Of a stretch of DNA of 55,489 nucleotides, positions 29,968 through 39,779 are shown one piece after another (the first letter of the stretch is position 1; each line of letters starts with the position of its first letter). A model generated the notes under the pieces. It was given only the letters and a program-made list of their open reading frames with translations, ran no database searches and was not told where the DNA came from. Source of the DNA: Candidatus Hikarchaeia archaeon HikBin5. GTDB lineage: Archaea; Halobacteriota; Halobacteria; Halobacteriales; Hikarchaeaceae. Location of the stretch: assembly GCA_009889625.1 (NCBI GenBank), contig WTZU01000006.1, positions 1 through 55,489 on the forward strand, in the 5' to 3' direction. A program made the translations under genes and the position numbers.

Positions 29968-30920
29968 GACGTTATGGCCCTTTCAATTTTTTTTGGAATG
30001 TCTCCCAAAATTCTTGGATATCTCTCTGGAAGCACGAAACCCGATTCTAGTAGATATCCTCCACTAATGTGATTTTGGAAAACATCTATTACCTCCGAGT
30101 CCGTTTTTTCCGTCCAGATGGTAGAAGCATATTTTATTACATCCCCGGTGATTTTTTCCCCAGTTTGCAATTTATATTCTGTCTTGGAATACCATTCATC
30201 TACTTTTTCTGGAGAACCTAGATTGATTTCGGAAGGTAACTCCACATAATCATATCCTCTCTCAACAGCCATGTTCTTGTATACTATTGCCACATCAACT
30301 CCTCCTATTTCGAAATAACTCATCAACTCGATCTCTGGGAGTACTAGACTTTTAGACAGAATCTTTTCTTTGAGATTTGCCTCTTCATAATACTGTTCTG
30401 ATAAATCTAATAAAAATAATGTCCGGTACCCTAATGGATCTAAATCAGGGTCGGTTCTCCCTATTTTCATGTCATATTCTAATATCGGTTCATACCATTT
30501 TTTTAGACCACTATCTGCAATTAATTTTCCAGCATCTGTATCTTTATTATAGGCAATCACCATTTGATTCGTGGCAAATTCGACGTGCCATTTTGGCTTT
30601 ATCACTCCTTCAAATAGTATGGGATCTGACACTGAAATTATATCTGGATTTTTCAATCCCGCTTTAACCATTTGTGCAATGGAAACTGACCCATGTGCTT
30701 CAATCCTTAATGGAATTTGAACTTCATTTTTCAATCCCCTCTCCATTGATGTAAGGAGACTACCTGCTACCAAAAAATAAATAGATTCGCGATCAAATGA
30801 TTTCCCACCTTGCAGGCGTTTCTCGCTTTGATCTATACATCCAGCTAGGCCTCCTATGGAAGAAATTAAAATCAATTCTCTCCGTGTTATCTGCATTTCC
30901 CTCCCTCTTTTCGTATCCAC
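29964..30920 (-). CDS. molybdate/tungstate-type ABC substrate-binding lipoprotein
   Basis: Twin-arginine plus lipobox start MQITRRELILISSIGGLAGC; substrate-binding body (VAGSLLTSMERGLKNE) as in WtpA. Confidence 0.85.
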   Translation of the reverse strand: MDTKRGREMQITRRELILISSIGGLAGCIDQSEKRLQGGKSFDRESIYFLVAGSLLTSMERGLKNEVQIPLRIEAHGSVSIAQMVKAGLKNPDIISVSDPILFEGVIKPKWHVEFATNQMVIAYNKDTDAGKLIADSGLKKWYEPILEYDMKIGRTDPDLDPLGYRTLFLLDLSEQYYEEANLKEKILSKSLVLPEIELMSYFEIGGVDVAIVYKNMAVERGYDYVELPSEINLGSPEKVDEWYSKTEYKLQTGEKITGDVIKYASTIWTEKTDSEVIDVFQNHISGGYLLESGFVLPERYPRILGDIPKKIERAITS

Positions 30921-30949
30921 TTACTTTTCCTCTGTTATAATACTTTTCA

Positions 30950-30983
30950 TTATGTCCTATCAGACATAACCCCTTTATATGTC
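30950..30983. promoter_or_regulatory. candidate ModE-type operator: perfect inverted repeat plus third half-site
   Basis: TTATGTC (30950-30956)-CTATCA-GACATAA (30963-30969); extra ATATGTC at 30977-30983; lies between divergent ABC operon and modE-like gene. Confidence 0.55.
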
Positions 30984-31000
30984 AGTATTCTATACCATCT

Positions 31001-31687
31001 ATGGAAAATGAATTCGATCTCCATTTCCGAATTGGTCCTATTACCTTTACTTCCAAAGATGCCATTCTCTTACAATCTGTGGAAAAACATGGATCTCTTA
31101 ATTCTGCGGCTTCTTCTCTCGGACGATCTTATTCAAGAGCCCACAAACGTATCCGACAACTAGAAAATTATTCTGGACCTCTGTTATCCCGGACACGCGG
31201 TGGTAAGGGCGGCGGCGGGAGTTCTCTTACAAAAAATGCATATGATTTGTTGGATCGCTTCTCGCGATTAGAAATCACTTTTGCCGACATTCTTGGAACC
31301 GAAGAAATAGTCCTAGAAGGAAACGTATTATCTCGAGACGGCGAACTAGCTACAATACTCACCTCTGCAGGGCCTATTTGCGCTCTTCTTTTTACAGACG
31401 CGGAACATGTACAAATATCTTTAAGATCCGATTCAATCACTCTTCATTCTCCCCCTTTTACTTCTTCTTCTATAGTAACAAGTGCACTAAATAGGTTCCT
31501 TGGAGTTATCCTTGCAATCAATACTCACCAGGCCATCGCAGAAGTCACCTTTGACATAGGATCAAACATAACAATGACTGCTCTCGTTTCCATGGAAAGC
31601 CTCTATCAATTAGATTTCCAAATTGGATCTCCTGTAGTGGCTACATTCAAAGCAACATCTACCCGGGCAGTTCCCTTTCATTCTTGA
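31001..31687 (+). CDS. ModE-family HTH + TOBE-like regulator
   Basis: LLQSVEKHGSLNSAASSLGRSYSRAHKRIRQLENYSG...LSRTRGGKGGGGSSLT matches ModE HTH; C-terminal TOBE-like region. Confidence 0.85.
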   Translation: MENEFDLHFRIGPITFTSKDAILLQSVEKHGSLNSAASSLGRSYSRAHKRIRQLENYSGPLLSRTRGGKGGGGSSLTKNAYDLLDRFSRLEITFADILGTEEIVLEGNVLSRDGELATILTSAGPICALLFTDAEHVQISLRSDSITLHSPPFTSSSIVTSALNRFLGVILAINTHQAIAEVTFDIGSNITMTALVSMESLYQLDFQIGSPVVATFKATSTRAVPFHS

Positions 31688-31692
31688 TGTAG

Positions 31693-32934
31693 CTATTCAA
31701 ATATTCTCTTTATTTCTTCAATCCCAGCAATCAATTTGTCAACTTCTTCTATTGTGTTGTATAAATAATAAGAGGCTCTAACTGTCCCTGAAACGCCCAA
31801 CACTCGGTGCAATGGATGTGTACAATGTTCTCCCGCACGAATTGCAATACCATGATCATCAAGAATAGATGCGATGTCGTGTGCGTGAGAAGATCCTAAA
31901 TTAAATGATACCAATCCGCCCCTTTCTTCTCCTACAGGGGGGCCATATATATCTACACCTCCCATTTCCGAAAGAGACACCATTGTGTACTCTGCTAGTT
32001 CATTATCGTGGCGCCAAATGTTATCAAGGCCAATTCCTTCAAGATATTCTGCAGCTTTGGAAAGTGCAATTCCTTGACAAATTGGAGGGGTACCTGCTTC
32101 AAATTTCCATGGAAGATCATTCCATGAAGATGAATCAAATGTAACCTTTCTAATCATCTCTCCACCATACATAAATGGTTCCATTTTTTCTAGTATCTCT
32201 TCCCTCCCATAAAGGCAACCAATCCCGGTTGGACCTGCCATTTTGTGTCCAGAAAAAGCATAAAAATCAACATCCAATTCTTTAACATCAATCGGCATAC
32301 TAGGTGCCGCCTGTGCCCCATCCGCCAATACTAAACTCTCATTTTCATGTGCCATTTCTGATAGTTCTTTCACCGGATTCACTGTCCCAAGAACATTAGA
32401 TACATGCACTAAGGACATCATCTTGACATGTCTATCGATTATCTCATTTGCATGTTCCATATCTAGTTTCCCAGAATCATCAACTCTAATGTATTTCACA
32501 GTGGCACCCGTTCGCTTTCCAATCTGTTGCCACGTTACTAACGATGCATGATGCTCCATTTCTGTAAGTACTATCACATCACCCTCTCCTAGTTCTTTTA
32601 ACCCCCAAGCTTGCGCTACTAGATTAATAGATTCAGTAGTATTTTTCGTGAAAATCATTTCTTCACGATCCGATCCTCCCACGAATTCGATCATCTTATC
32701 ATGTGCTTCTTCATATGCATTGGTCGCATCCACGCTCAATTTATGCGTACCTCTGTGTATGTTAGAATTGATTTTTTTATAGTAATTTTCTATACATTCA
32801 CATACCACATTCGGTGTGTGAGAAGTCGCAGCACTATCTAGATATACCAATGGGATTCCTTCTCTGACTTCTATATCTAATATTGGGAATTCCTTCCTTA
32901 TTTTTTCCGTGTCGAGTATATCTGATCCTGCCAT
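31693..32934 (-). CDS. sufS: SufS-type cysteine desulfurase
   Basis: LVYLDSAATSHTP, RGTHKLSVDAT, FSGHKMAGPTGIGCLYG, IRAGEHCTHPLHRVLGVSGTVRASYYLYNT. Confidence 0.95.
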   Translation of the reverse strand: MAGSDILDTEKIRKEFPILDIEVREGIPLVYLDSAATSHTPNVVCECIENYYKKINSNIHRGTHKLSVDATNAYEEAHDKMIEFVGGSDREEMIFTKNTTESINLVAQAWGLKELGEGDVIVLTEMEHHASLVTWQQIGKRTGATVKYIRVDDSGKLDMEHANEIIDRHVKMMSLVHVSNVLGTVNPVKELSEMAHENESLVLADGAQAAPSMPIDVKELDVDFYAFSGHKMAGPTGIGCLYGREEILEKMEPFMYGGEMIRKVTFDSSSWNDLPWKFEAGTPPICQGIALSKAAEYLEGIGLDNIWRHDNELAEYTMVSLSEMGGVDIYGPPVGEERGGLVSFNLGSSHAHDIASILDDHGIAIRAGEHCTHPLHRVLGVSGTVRASYYLYNTIEEVDKLIAGIEEIKRIFE

Positions 32935-33068
32935 TCTTTCTATTTGTTATTTCTGCTCGAAACATAACACTCTTTCCAAATCTCTTACTAAAAAATTAGG
33001 TTTTATTTAATAAATCTATAATGAATTTTAGACCTTACGACCTTACTATGGTCTCTATTCTTCCACCT

Positions 33069-33374
33069 TCATAAACGCACAAATTGAGCATGAAGAACCT
33101 CTCCTATCTCTAGAACATTCTCTTCACTGATCATTCCCATTTCTATTGCCAATCGAATTGATTTATCCCCTGTTATATTTGCTATATTGGCATTTCTTAA
33201 ACTCTCTTTAATAGTTTCTTCATCTGCTTCTTCTCCTAAATAAAAAGATTCTGTAACCGTCAATGAAACATCCCCCTTTTTGAACGTCATTCCCATTATT
33301 TCCACATCACATAAAGAGACGAATAAACCTTGCTCAGTCACCCGTTCCTTCAAAATCATCTTTTTATCTTTCAT
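33069..33374 (-). CDS. DUF424 family protein
   Basis: SLCDVEIMGMTFKKGDVSLTVTESFYLGEEADEETIKESLRNANIANITGDKSIRLAIEMGMI. Confidence 0.85.
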   Translation of the reverse strand: MKDKKMILKERVTEQGLFVSLCDVEIMGMTFKKGDVSLTVTESFYLGEEADEETIKESLRNANIANITGDKSIRLAIEMGMISEENVLEIGEVLHAQFVRL

Positions 33375-33384
33375 GTTTTCAATT

Positions 33385-34149
33385 TTATTTTTCTCTCATT
33401 GACTCAATAGCTTCACTAATTCTGCCCCCCTCTTCGTAATCTCCCACGCCATCACAAGATCTCAGTTTTTCTTCAAGCACGTTTATACTTCGATATCCCA
33501 ATCCTATTGCATTATCCAAACAAGGCAAAGCCTGATCAAACAACCCTCTCTCGTTAAGGAAGAATCCTCTGTTATACCACGCCTCAGCAAATCTTTCATC
33601 AACCTCGATGGCTTTTTCAACATGTTCTAGTGCCTCCTCATCTTTCCCAAATTCCCACAGTGCAAATGCTAGATTATTTTCTGCAGTCGCTCTGTGTTTC
33701 CCCTTCTCATCACTTACTATAGCTTCTCTAAACGATCCTATGGCCTCATCCCACTCTTCTAACTCCGAATGTGATACTCCTTTGTTCACCCATGCTTCTT
33801 GAATCACTTCTTTGTCATCTGAAAACCAAATAATGCGCGAAAATGAATCAATAGCCTGTTCGAACATATCTATCATCATATATGATATTCCAATTTCCAT
33901 CAAATCATCTACTTCCACCAAATCCTTGGGTATGGTGGATTCATCTAATAAATCTGGCAAGACATGGGAATCAACCGGATCTATGTATCTAGGATCTATA
34001 TCCACCGTCAATACTCTAGGATCTATATCAAATCCCTCATATGGATTCTCATTCCCCCGCCGTTCATTCCTACTATCTCTTCCTTCTTGTCCGACCATGC
34101 TTTTATTACATGCTCGACGAAAGTTAAGCCCTGCGACCTCCATTTTCAT
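33385..34149 (-). CDS. TPR repeat protein
   Basis: Tandem TPR units (EEWDEAIGSFREAIV, GKDEEALEHVEKAIEVDERFAEAWYNRGFFLNERGLFDQALPCLDNAI). Confidence 0.85.
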   Translation of the reverse strand: MKMEVAGLNFRRACNKSMVGQEGRDSRNERRGNENPYEGFDIDPRVLTVDIDPRYIDPVDSHVLPDLLDESTIPKDLVEVDDLMEIGISYMMIDMFEQAIDSFSRIIWFSDDKEVIQEAWVNKGVSHSELEEWDEAIGSFREAIVSDEKGKHRATAENNLAFALWEFGKDEEALEHVEKAIEVDERFAEAWYNRGFFLNERGLFDQALPCLDNAIGLGYRSINVLEEKLRSCDGVGDYEEGGRISEAIESMREK

Positions 34150-34257
34150 TATACATCTCCTCTATATCCCTTCCCCATTTACAACCACTCGTATTAATTT
34201 GAGATAAAACAGAAAGGATAGCGTTTTAATATACTAAGGAATAAGTACACCCCATCC

Positions 34258-34410
34258 ATGGTCAAGAAATCTAAAGCTAAGAAAAAAAGATTAGCCAAGC
34301 TTGATCGTCAGAATAGTCGAGTCCCTGTTTGGGTTATATTAAAAACCAACCGAGGGACTCTCCAAAATCCAAAACGACGTCATTGGCGCCGGAGTAATAC
34401 AGACGAATGA
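34258..34410 (+). CDS. rpl39e: 50S ribosomal protein L39e
   Basis: Found by eye: [50 protein letters not shown]; absent from supplied ORF track. Confidence 0.95.
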   Translation: MVKKSKAKKKRLAKLDRQNSRVPVWVILKTNRGTLQNPKRRHWRRSNTDE

Positions 34411-34685
34411 GTTCAAGTAATTTCGATGAAAGGGTAGTTACAATCCCCCTACGCGACGTAAATGCGGTTCCTTCTTACAAACGTGCAGACAAAGCAATGT
34501 CTCTTATCCGGCAATATCTAGCAAAGCATTTTAAAGTTTCACTCGAAGAAATCCGGATTGATCCTTCCATCAACAAAATAGTTTGGGCACGTGGACAATC
34601 TCACCCGCCCTCAAAAATCCGTATCCGTGCAGCATTATTTGAAGAAGATGGTCTCAACGTAGTAGAGGCGGAGCATGCAGCTTAG
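34407..34685 (+). CDS. rpl31e: 50S ribosomal protein L31e
   Basis: [35 protein letters not shown]...[17 protein letters not shown]. Confidence 0.95.
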   Translation: MSSSNFDERVVTIPLRDVNAVPSYKRADKAMSLIRQYLAKHFKVSLEEIRIDPSINKIVWARGQSHPPSKIRIRAALFEEDGLNVVEAEHAA

Positions 34686-34687
34686 CC

Positions 34688-35356
34688 GTGTTTAGGACTA
34701 ATATCTCTGGTGTTTCTTGTATTGGTGTATTTCTCACAGCCACTGATGACTATCTATTCACTAGACCTAATTTAGACCCGGCCTTATTGGATAGTTTGTG
34801 TTCTGAATTAAAAGTAGATCCTATAGAAACAACAATAGGGGGGTCTATTACAACAGGTTCACTTCTGTGCGGAAATAACAGCGGCCTCCTTGCAAGTTCT
34901 CAACTAACCGAATCTGAGAGAAAAACGATCATTTCTGAAGTTGATTTGCCTCTTGAAACAATACCAGGAAATATCAATGCTGTTGGCAATATATTATTAG
35001 CAAATGATCACGGAGCTTTTGTTCACGGACGTCTACATGAAAAAGCAATATTTGCCATCGAACAGATCCTCGATGTGCCTGTGATCTGTTCTACTATCGC
35101 AGGAATACCAACCGTAGGAACTGCAGCTGTAGCCACTAATAATGGGGTTCTATGTCCCCCTTTGACTTCTGATATAGAACTCAGTCAATTACAAGACCAC
35201 TTTGAAGCTCCGGTAGATGTCGGATCTATCAATTTCGGGAGCTCTCTTATTGGGTCGGGCCTAGTTGCAAATGTCCATGGGTACGTATCTGGAGGAAATA
35301 CTACCGGGCCCGAACTAGGTAGAATTGAAGAAACACTTGGCTTTCTACCCGAATAA
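34688..35356 (+). CDS. eif6: translation initiation factor 6 (aIF6), GTG start
   Basis: IGVFLTATDDYLF, TIGGSITTGSLLCGNNSGLL, PGNINAVGNILLANDHGAFVHG repeats. Confidence 0.95.
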   Translation: MFRTNISGVSCIGVFLTATDDYLFTRPNLDPALLDSLCSELKVDPIETTIGGSITTGSLLCGNNSGLLASSQLTESERKTIISEVDLPLETIPGNINAVGNILLANDHGAFVHGRLHEKAIFAIEQILDVPVICSTIAGIPTVGTAAVATNNGVLCPPLTSDIELSQLQDHFEAPVDVGSINFGSSLIGSGLVANVHGYVSGGNTTGPELGRIEETLGFLPE

Positions 35357-35415
35357 TTCTTCCTCACGCAACAATCATAAATATTTTAATACTCAACGCC
35401 ATACCCAACACAAAT

Positions 35416-35805
35416 ATGTCTTTGGGTGCTGATATGTATCGCCAGCAAATTTTGGACCATTATAAACATCCACGTAATTATGGTGCATTAAACGATCCGA
35501 CATTCACTCACACTGGTGAAAACACATCTTGTGGAGATGAATATACCTTTGATATAAAATTAGACGACCAGGAAACCACAATTATCGCTATAGCATTCAG
35601 AGGTGAAGGATGTGCAATAAGCAAAGCAGCTGCTAGTATGCTCTCCGAAGTCGTCATAGGGAAAACAATTGATCAAATTCATGATATGGACCGGGATGAT
35701 ATCTTAGAATTACTAGGAGTCGAAGTAACTCCAATGCGGATTAAATGCGCCGTATTGGCTGAGAAAATAATCCAAGATGGCATCCGATTGTATAAGGCGG
35801 CATAG
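35416..35805 (+). CDS. sufU: SufU/IscU-like Fe-S scaffold
   Basis: YRQQILDHYKHPRNYGAL...NTSCGDEYTFDIKL...FRGEGCAISKAAASMLSE...RIKCAVLAEKII; three conserved Cys. Confidence 0.95.
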   Translation: MSLGADMYRQQILDHYKHPRNYGALNDPTFTHTGENTSCGDEYTFDIKLDDQETTIIAIAFRGEGCAISKAAASMLSEVVIGKTIDQIHDMDRDDILELLGVEVTPMRIKCAVLAEKIIQDGIRLYKAA

Positions 35806-35808
35806 AAA

Positions 35809-36819
35809 ATGTTCGAAAGTCTAAAATCTTCTTTCACACGTTTCAAAAAAGATCTTAAATCCAATTTCACCGAGGTTCCACTTGACTCAAACATCCCGCC
35901 CCAACCCACTCCCATGGAAGAACCACTCGTGGAAAACATTAGCCTCACAAAAAAAGCTTCTTCCCTTGCACAAGGCAAGGTGATTTTCGAAAGCAAGACC
36001 CTCTCTGGCCCCCTCCACGATTTGGAATTGGCACTTTTATCTTCAGACGTGGAATTAAGTGTTGCAGAAACTATCATCGATTCTGTCCAACAGGATCTTG
36101 TTGGAACTCAAAGAAAAATAACGAAAGGAATAGATGTAGTCGTAGAAGATACTTTGAAAAAAGCATTATTGTCTGTCCTGGATGAGAGCACATTTAATTT
36201 CGAATCATTCTTATCTGATCATTCCTCACCACTTGTAATAATTTTTGTCGGTGTAAATGGAGTGGGCAAAACAACAACTCTAGCTAAACTTTCCCACACC
36301 CTTGATTCAATGGGACATTCCACCGTACTAGCGAATGGAGATACATACCGGGCTGGTGCAAATGAACAACTTCATGTCCACTCCGAAGCCCTAGGAAAAA
36401 AACTCATTACCCATCAGCAAGGAGGAGACCCAACGGCGGTTCTTTACGATGCTGTAGAATATGCAAAAGCACATAATATAGATGTAGTCCTATGTGATAC
36501 TGCAGGTCGACTCCACACAAATAAGGATCTCATGTCTCAGCTAGAAAAAATCAATCGTGTGGTTTCTCCCGATCTAACAATTTTCGTCGACGAAGCGATA
36601 GCAGGTCAAGATGCTGTCAACCGTGCACGCGATTTTAATGAAATGGCACCCATCGACGGAATCATTTTAACAAAGGTTGACGCAGATACTTCTGGGGGGG
36701 CAGCCATATCTATTGCACATGCTCTAAAAAAACCAATACTTTTTTTAGGATCTGGCCAAGACTACTCCGATTTAGAACCTTTCAATTCAGTTTCCTTTGT
36801 TGATAATTTGTTAAATTAA
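35809..36819 (+). CDS. ftsY: signal recognition particle receptor FtsY
   Basis: VGVNGVGKTTTLAKL, DTYRAGANEQL, DTAGRLHTNKDLM, TKVDADTSGGAAISI. Confidence 0.97.
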   Translation: MFESLKSSFTRFKKDLKSNFTEVPLDSNIPPQPTPMEEPLVENISLTKKASSLAQGKVIFESKTLSGPLHDLELALLSSDVELSVAETIIDSVQQDLVGTQRKITKGIDVVVEDTLKKALLSVLDESTFNFESFLSDHSSPLVIIFVGVNGVGKTTTLAKLSHTLDSMGHSTVLANGDTYRAGANEQLHVHSEALGKKLITHQQGGDPTAVLYDAVEYAKAHNIDVVLCDTAGRLHTNKDLMSQLEKINRVVSPDLTIFVDEAIAGQDAVNRARDFNEMAPIDGIILTKVDADTSGGAAISIAHALKKPILFLGSGQDYSDLEPFNSVSFVDNLLN

Positions 36820-36893
36820 CCATTTTTCTATCAATTTACGGGCGAATGGGATCTAGAGTAACTGATTTATTTTTCCCAACCCATCTAGCTATT

Positions 36894-37124
36894 ATGACCG
36901 AATTCGAGGAGTTATTGTCATTTTTGACACCTCGGCATGAAAATGCTGCTCTAAAATCATATCAAAATACCACCGCAATAGCTTGTCCTGCATGTGACAA
37001 ACCTTTCCACAACCTTATAATCTGTAAAAAAGATTTGACTAGTTTAAATTTAGACGAACCAATGAATCTCTGCATCACAACAACTCCCAACGGATCTCCT
37101 ATGATTTTCTCACATAAACAATAG
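36894..37124 (+). CDS. small CPAC zinc-ribbon-like protein (resembles haloarchaeal DUF7385/'flagella cluster' small proteins)
   Basis: MTEFEELLSFLTPRHENAALKSYQNTTAIACPACDKPFHNLIICKKD...LCITTTPNGSPMIFSH; between ftsY and srp54. Confidence 0.55.
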   Translation: MTEFEELLSFLTPRHENAALKSYQNTTAIACPACDKPFHNLIICKKDLTSLNLDEPMNLCITTTPNGSPMIFSHKQ

Positions 37125-37186
37125 TCATTTAATTTCTCTTTTTCTACACTGATAACGATTTAAAGCCCTGACATCTAACATTATCG

Positions 37187-38563
37187 ATGGTATTGGGTGA
37201 TCTAGGAACTTCATTGCGGACTTCTCTGGACAAACTTCGAGGAAAATCTCGTATCTCCGAAGAGGAATTAAGTGAAGTTATTAAAGACATTCAAAGGGCA
37301 CTTTTGGGTGCAGATGTTGAGGTCGAACTAGTTATGTCCCTCTCCGATTCAATCCGAAAACGAGCTAGTAACCAAGAACCTCCTCCTGGGGCATCTGCAA
37401 GTGACCATGTTCTCAAAATAGTCTACGAAGAGCTTGTCAATTTAATTGGAGGTAGTTCTAATATTCCTCTCCACCCTCAAAAAATCCTTTTGGTAGGATT
37501 GCAAGGATCTGGGAAAACAACAACAGCAGCAAAACTCTCTAGATGGTTCTCCACAAAAGGACTTTCTTCTTCCATAATTCAAACAGATACCTTCCGACCT
37601 GGGGCATATGATCAAACAAAACAAATGGCAGAAAAAGCGGAAGTAACTTTCTATGGGGACTCTAGCTCTAACGACCCCCTGGAAATACTGCAATCTGGAA
37701 TGAAATCGGTTCAAAACACAGATGTATGTATTATTGACACCGCAGGAAGACACGCACTTGAGGATGATCTCATCTTGGAGCTTAAAAAGATAGATAACAT
37801 CGCAAAACCAGACCTATCTTTCCTGATAATTGATGCCGCCCTCGGGCAAGGTGCAAAAGATCAAGCTAAGTTATTCCATGAAGCTATAGGCATAGATGGA
37901 GTCATTATAACTAAATTCGATGGCACCGCCAAAGGAGGTGGGGCACTCACGGCGGTGAATGAAACAAACACCTCTATAGCTTTTATCGGCTCTGGAGAGA
38001 CCATCCATGATTTTGAGAGATTCGAACCAAATGGTTTTATTTCTCGCTTACTCGGAATGGGGGATCTTAAACAATTAACAGAAAGACTCGAACGGGCCAT
38101 GCAAGAATTTGCAGACGAAGAAGAAGATTGGGACCCCATGTCTCTACTAAAAGGGCCCTTTACTCTTCTTGACATGCGCCGGCAAATGCGTGCTATGAAT
38201 AAAATGGGGCCTTTAGATCAAATCATAGACTTAATGCCAAGCTTTGGTAAAGGCCCCTTGAATAATTTGCCAAATGATGCAATCGACCTGACAAAAGATC
38301 GACTAGTGATATATGAGATAATCATGGATTCTATGACTTCTTCCGAATTAAAGAATCCTCGGACCATTGGTGCCAGTAGAATCGAGAGAATCGCTAGAGG
38401 TTCTGGCGTAGGTGAAGACGAAGTCCGAGAGTTACTTTCACAACATCGTAATATGGAAAAAGGAATCAAACAAATGCAAGGACTCGGGCAAGGTGATATA
38501 AAACGAGCAATGAAAAGGATGCAAAAAGGAGGTGGGATGGGAAATATAGATTTATTTAAATAA
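37187..38563 (+). CDS. srp54: signal recognition particle protein Srp54
   Basis: [49 protein letters not shown]-domain [16 protein letters not shown]. Confidence 0.97.
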   Translation: MVLGDLGTSLRTSLDKLRGKSRISEEELSEVIKDIQRALLGADVEVELVMSLSDSIRKRASNQEPPPGASASDHVLKIVYEELVNLIGGSSNIPLHPQKILLVGLQGSGKTTTAAKLSRWFSTKGLSSSIIQTDTFRPGAYDQTKQMAEKAEVTFYGDSSSNDPLEILQSGMKSVQNTDVCIIDTAGRHALEDDLILELKKIDNIAKPDLSFLIIDAALGQGAKDQAKLFHEAIGIDGVIITKFDGTAKGGGALTAVNETNTSIAFIGSGETIHDFERFEPNGFISRLLGMGDLKQLTERLERAMQEFADEEEDWDPMSLLKGPFTLLDMRRQMRAMNKMGPLDQIIDLMPSFGKGPLNNLPNDAIDLTKDRLVIYEIIMDSMTSSELKNPRTIGASRIERIARGSGVGEDEVRELLSQHRNMEKGIKQMQGLGQGDIKRAMKRMQKGGGMGNIDLFK

Positions 38564-38640
38564 TCTATCTTTTTATTCAAATCGAAATACGGTGATGTTT
38601 TAACAATTCCAATTCTCTCTGACTAACATGTCAGAAGGAG

Positions 38641-39222
38641 ATGATCAACATGAACCTCCGGAAACTTACTCTCCAAGCCTATCTTGAAGCACTTCCAGCT
38701 CTTGTTCTTAGCAGCCTTGGTGGGATCATCGCAGGCTTAATTCTTGGAAGCATGACAAACGAATTACAGTCCATTCCTGGATTGTTAGTACTCATCCCTG
38801 CTCTCCTCGCCATACGAGGTAATGTTTATGGTTCTCTCGGAGCTCGAATTTCAACAGGGCTTCATCAGGGTTTCATAGAGCCCAGAATCTCCTTTTCTGA
38901 CCAAAGAGTAAACGCAGCTGTTATTGCATCATTTCTTAATGCATTATTTGCAGCAGCAATAGGGGCCACATTTGCCTATTTTTTACTCACACTCTCAGCT
39001 GAACCAGTTGTGCCATTGCAGATCTTATTATCTATTGCCCTAATAGCGGGAATACTTTCTGGAACTGTACTCATAACGGCAGTTATTTCTGTAATTTTCA
39101 CCGCTTACAGAAATGGACTGAATCCTGATACTATCGTAGGACCTCTAGTTGCAACCATAGGAGATATTTTTGGTCTCTCCTTTCTACTTATCGCAGTCCG
39201 AATAATCATGGGTGGTGGCTAA
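38641..39222 (+). CDS. MgtE-like divalent cation transporter half (subunit 1)
   Basis: GLLVLIPALLAIRGNVYGSLGARISTGLHQG. Confidence 0.82.
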   Translation: MINMNLRKLTLQAYLEALPALVLSSLGGIIAGLILGSMTNELQSIPGLLVLIPALLAIRGNVYGSLGARISTGLHQGFIEPRISFSDQRVNAAVIASFLNALFAAAIGATFAYFLLTLSAEPVVPLQILLSIALIAGILSGTVLITAVISVIFTAYRNGLNPDTIVGPLVATIGDIFGLSFLLIAVRIIMGGG

Positions 39223-39774
39223 ATGACTTGGTCCATTCGCTCCATTGTTAAAACAATGCTACCTATCTTGGCGGCTCTCACTTCTCTTGAAATAGCCATG
39301 GGATTAGTTTTGTCTTCGTTTCAATCCACTCTCTTCTATTATCCTTCTTTATTGATTCTAGTCCCTGTTATCATTGGAACTGCCGGTAGTCTTGGCAGTA
39401 CACTTTCAGCTAGACTCTCCACTGCATTTCATCTAGGCCTTCTGGAATTCAGATATGATAATCACCACTTAATTGGAAATATACTCTCAACAATTGCACT
39501 TTCTATTACTATCTTTCCTCTTATTGGAATCGCAACATGGGCAATCGCAACATGGGCTTTCGAACCCATTCTGAGCCCATTCCAAATACTTTCAATAACT
39601 ACTCTCAGTGGCCTACTTATTTCTATCTTCACAGTGATAGTTGCCTTAGTTACTACCTATGGGTCCTATCGACTCAAACTCGATCCAGACGATGTAGTTA
39701 TCCCTATTGTGACTAATTTATCCGACGTTTTTGGCATATTCGTATTTTTGGCCATTGTTCTCTTACTACTATAA
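39223..39774 (+). CDS. MgtE-like divalent cation transporter half (subunit 2)
   Basis: PSLLILVPVIIGTAGSLGSTLSARLSTAFHLG, DPDDVVIPIVTNLSDVFGIFVFL. Confidence 0.85.
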   Translation: MTWSIRSIVKTMLPILAALTSLEIAMGLVLSSFQSTLFYYPSLLILVPVIIGTAGSLGSTLSARLSTAFHLGLLEFRYDNHHLIGNILSTIALSITIFPLIGIATWAIATWAFEPILSPFQILSITTLSGLLISIFTVIVALVTTYGSYRLKLDPDDVVIPIVTNLSDVFGIFVFLAIVLLLL

Positions 39775-39779
39775 TTTCC

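Noticed and set aside
33990-34035. Near-duplicate CTAGGATCTATATC motif in the TPR gene, looking like a short direct repeat
   Set aside because: It encodes a repeated DIDPR peptide in the N-terminal region of the coding sequence; explained by protein sequence.
38641-39774. Split MgtE halves as a frameshifted pseudogene
   Set aside because: Each half has its own start, intact frame and the duplicated domain pattern; paired half-size MgtE genes are plausible in archaea.
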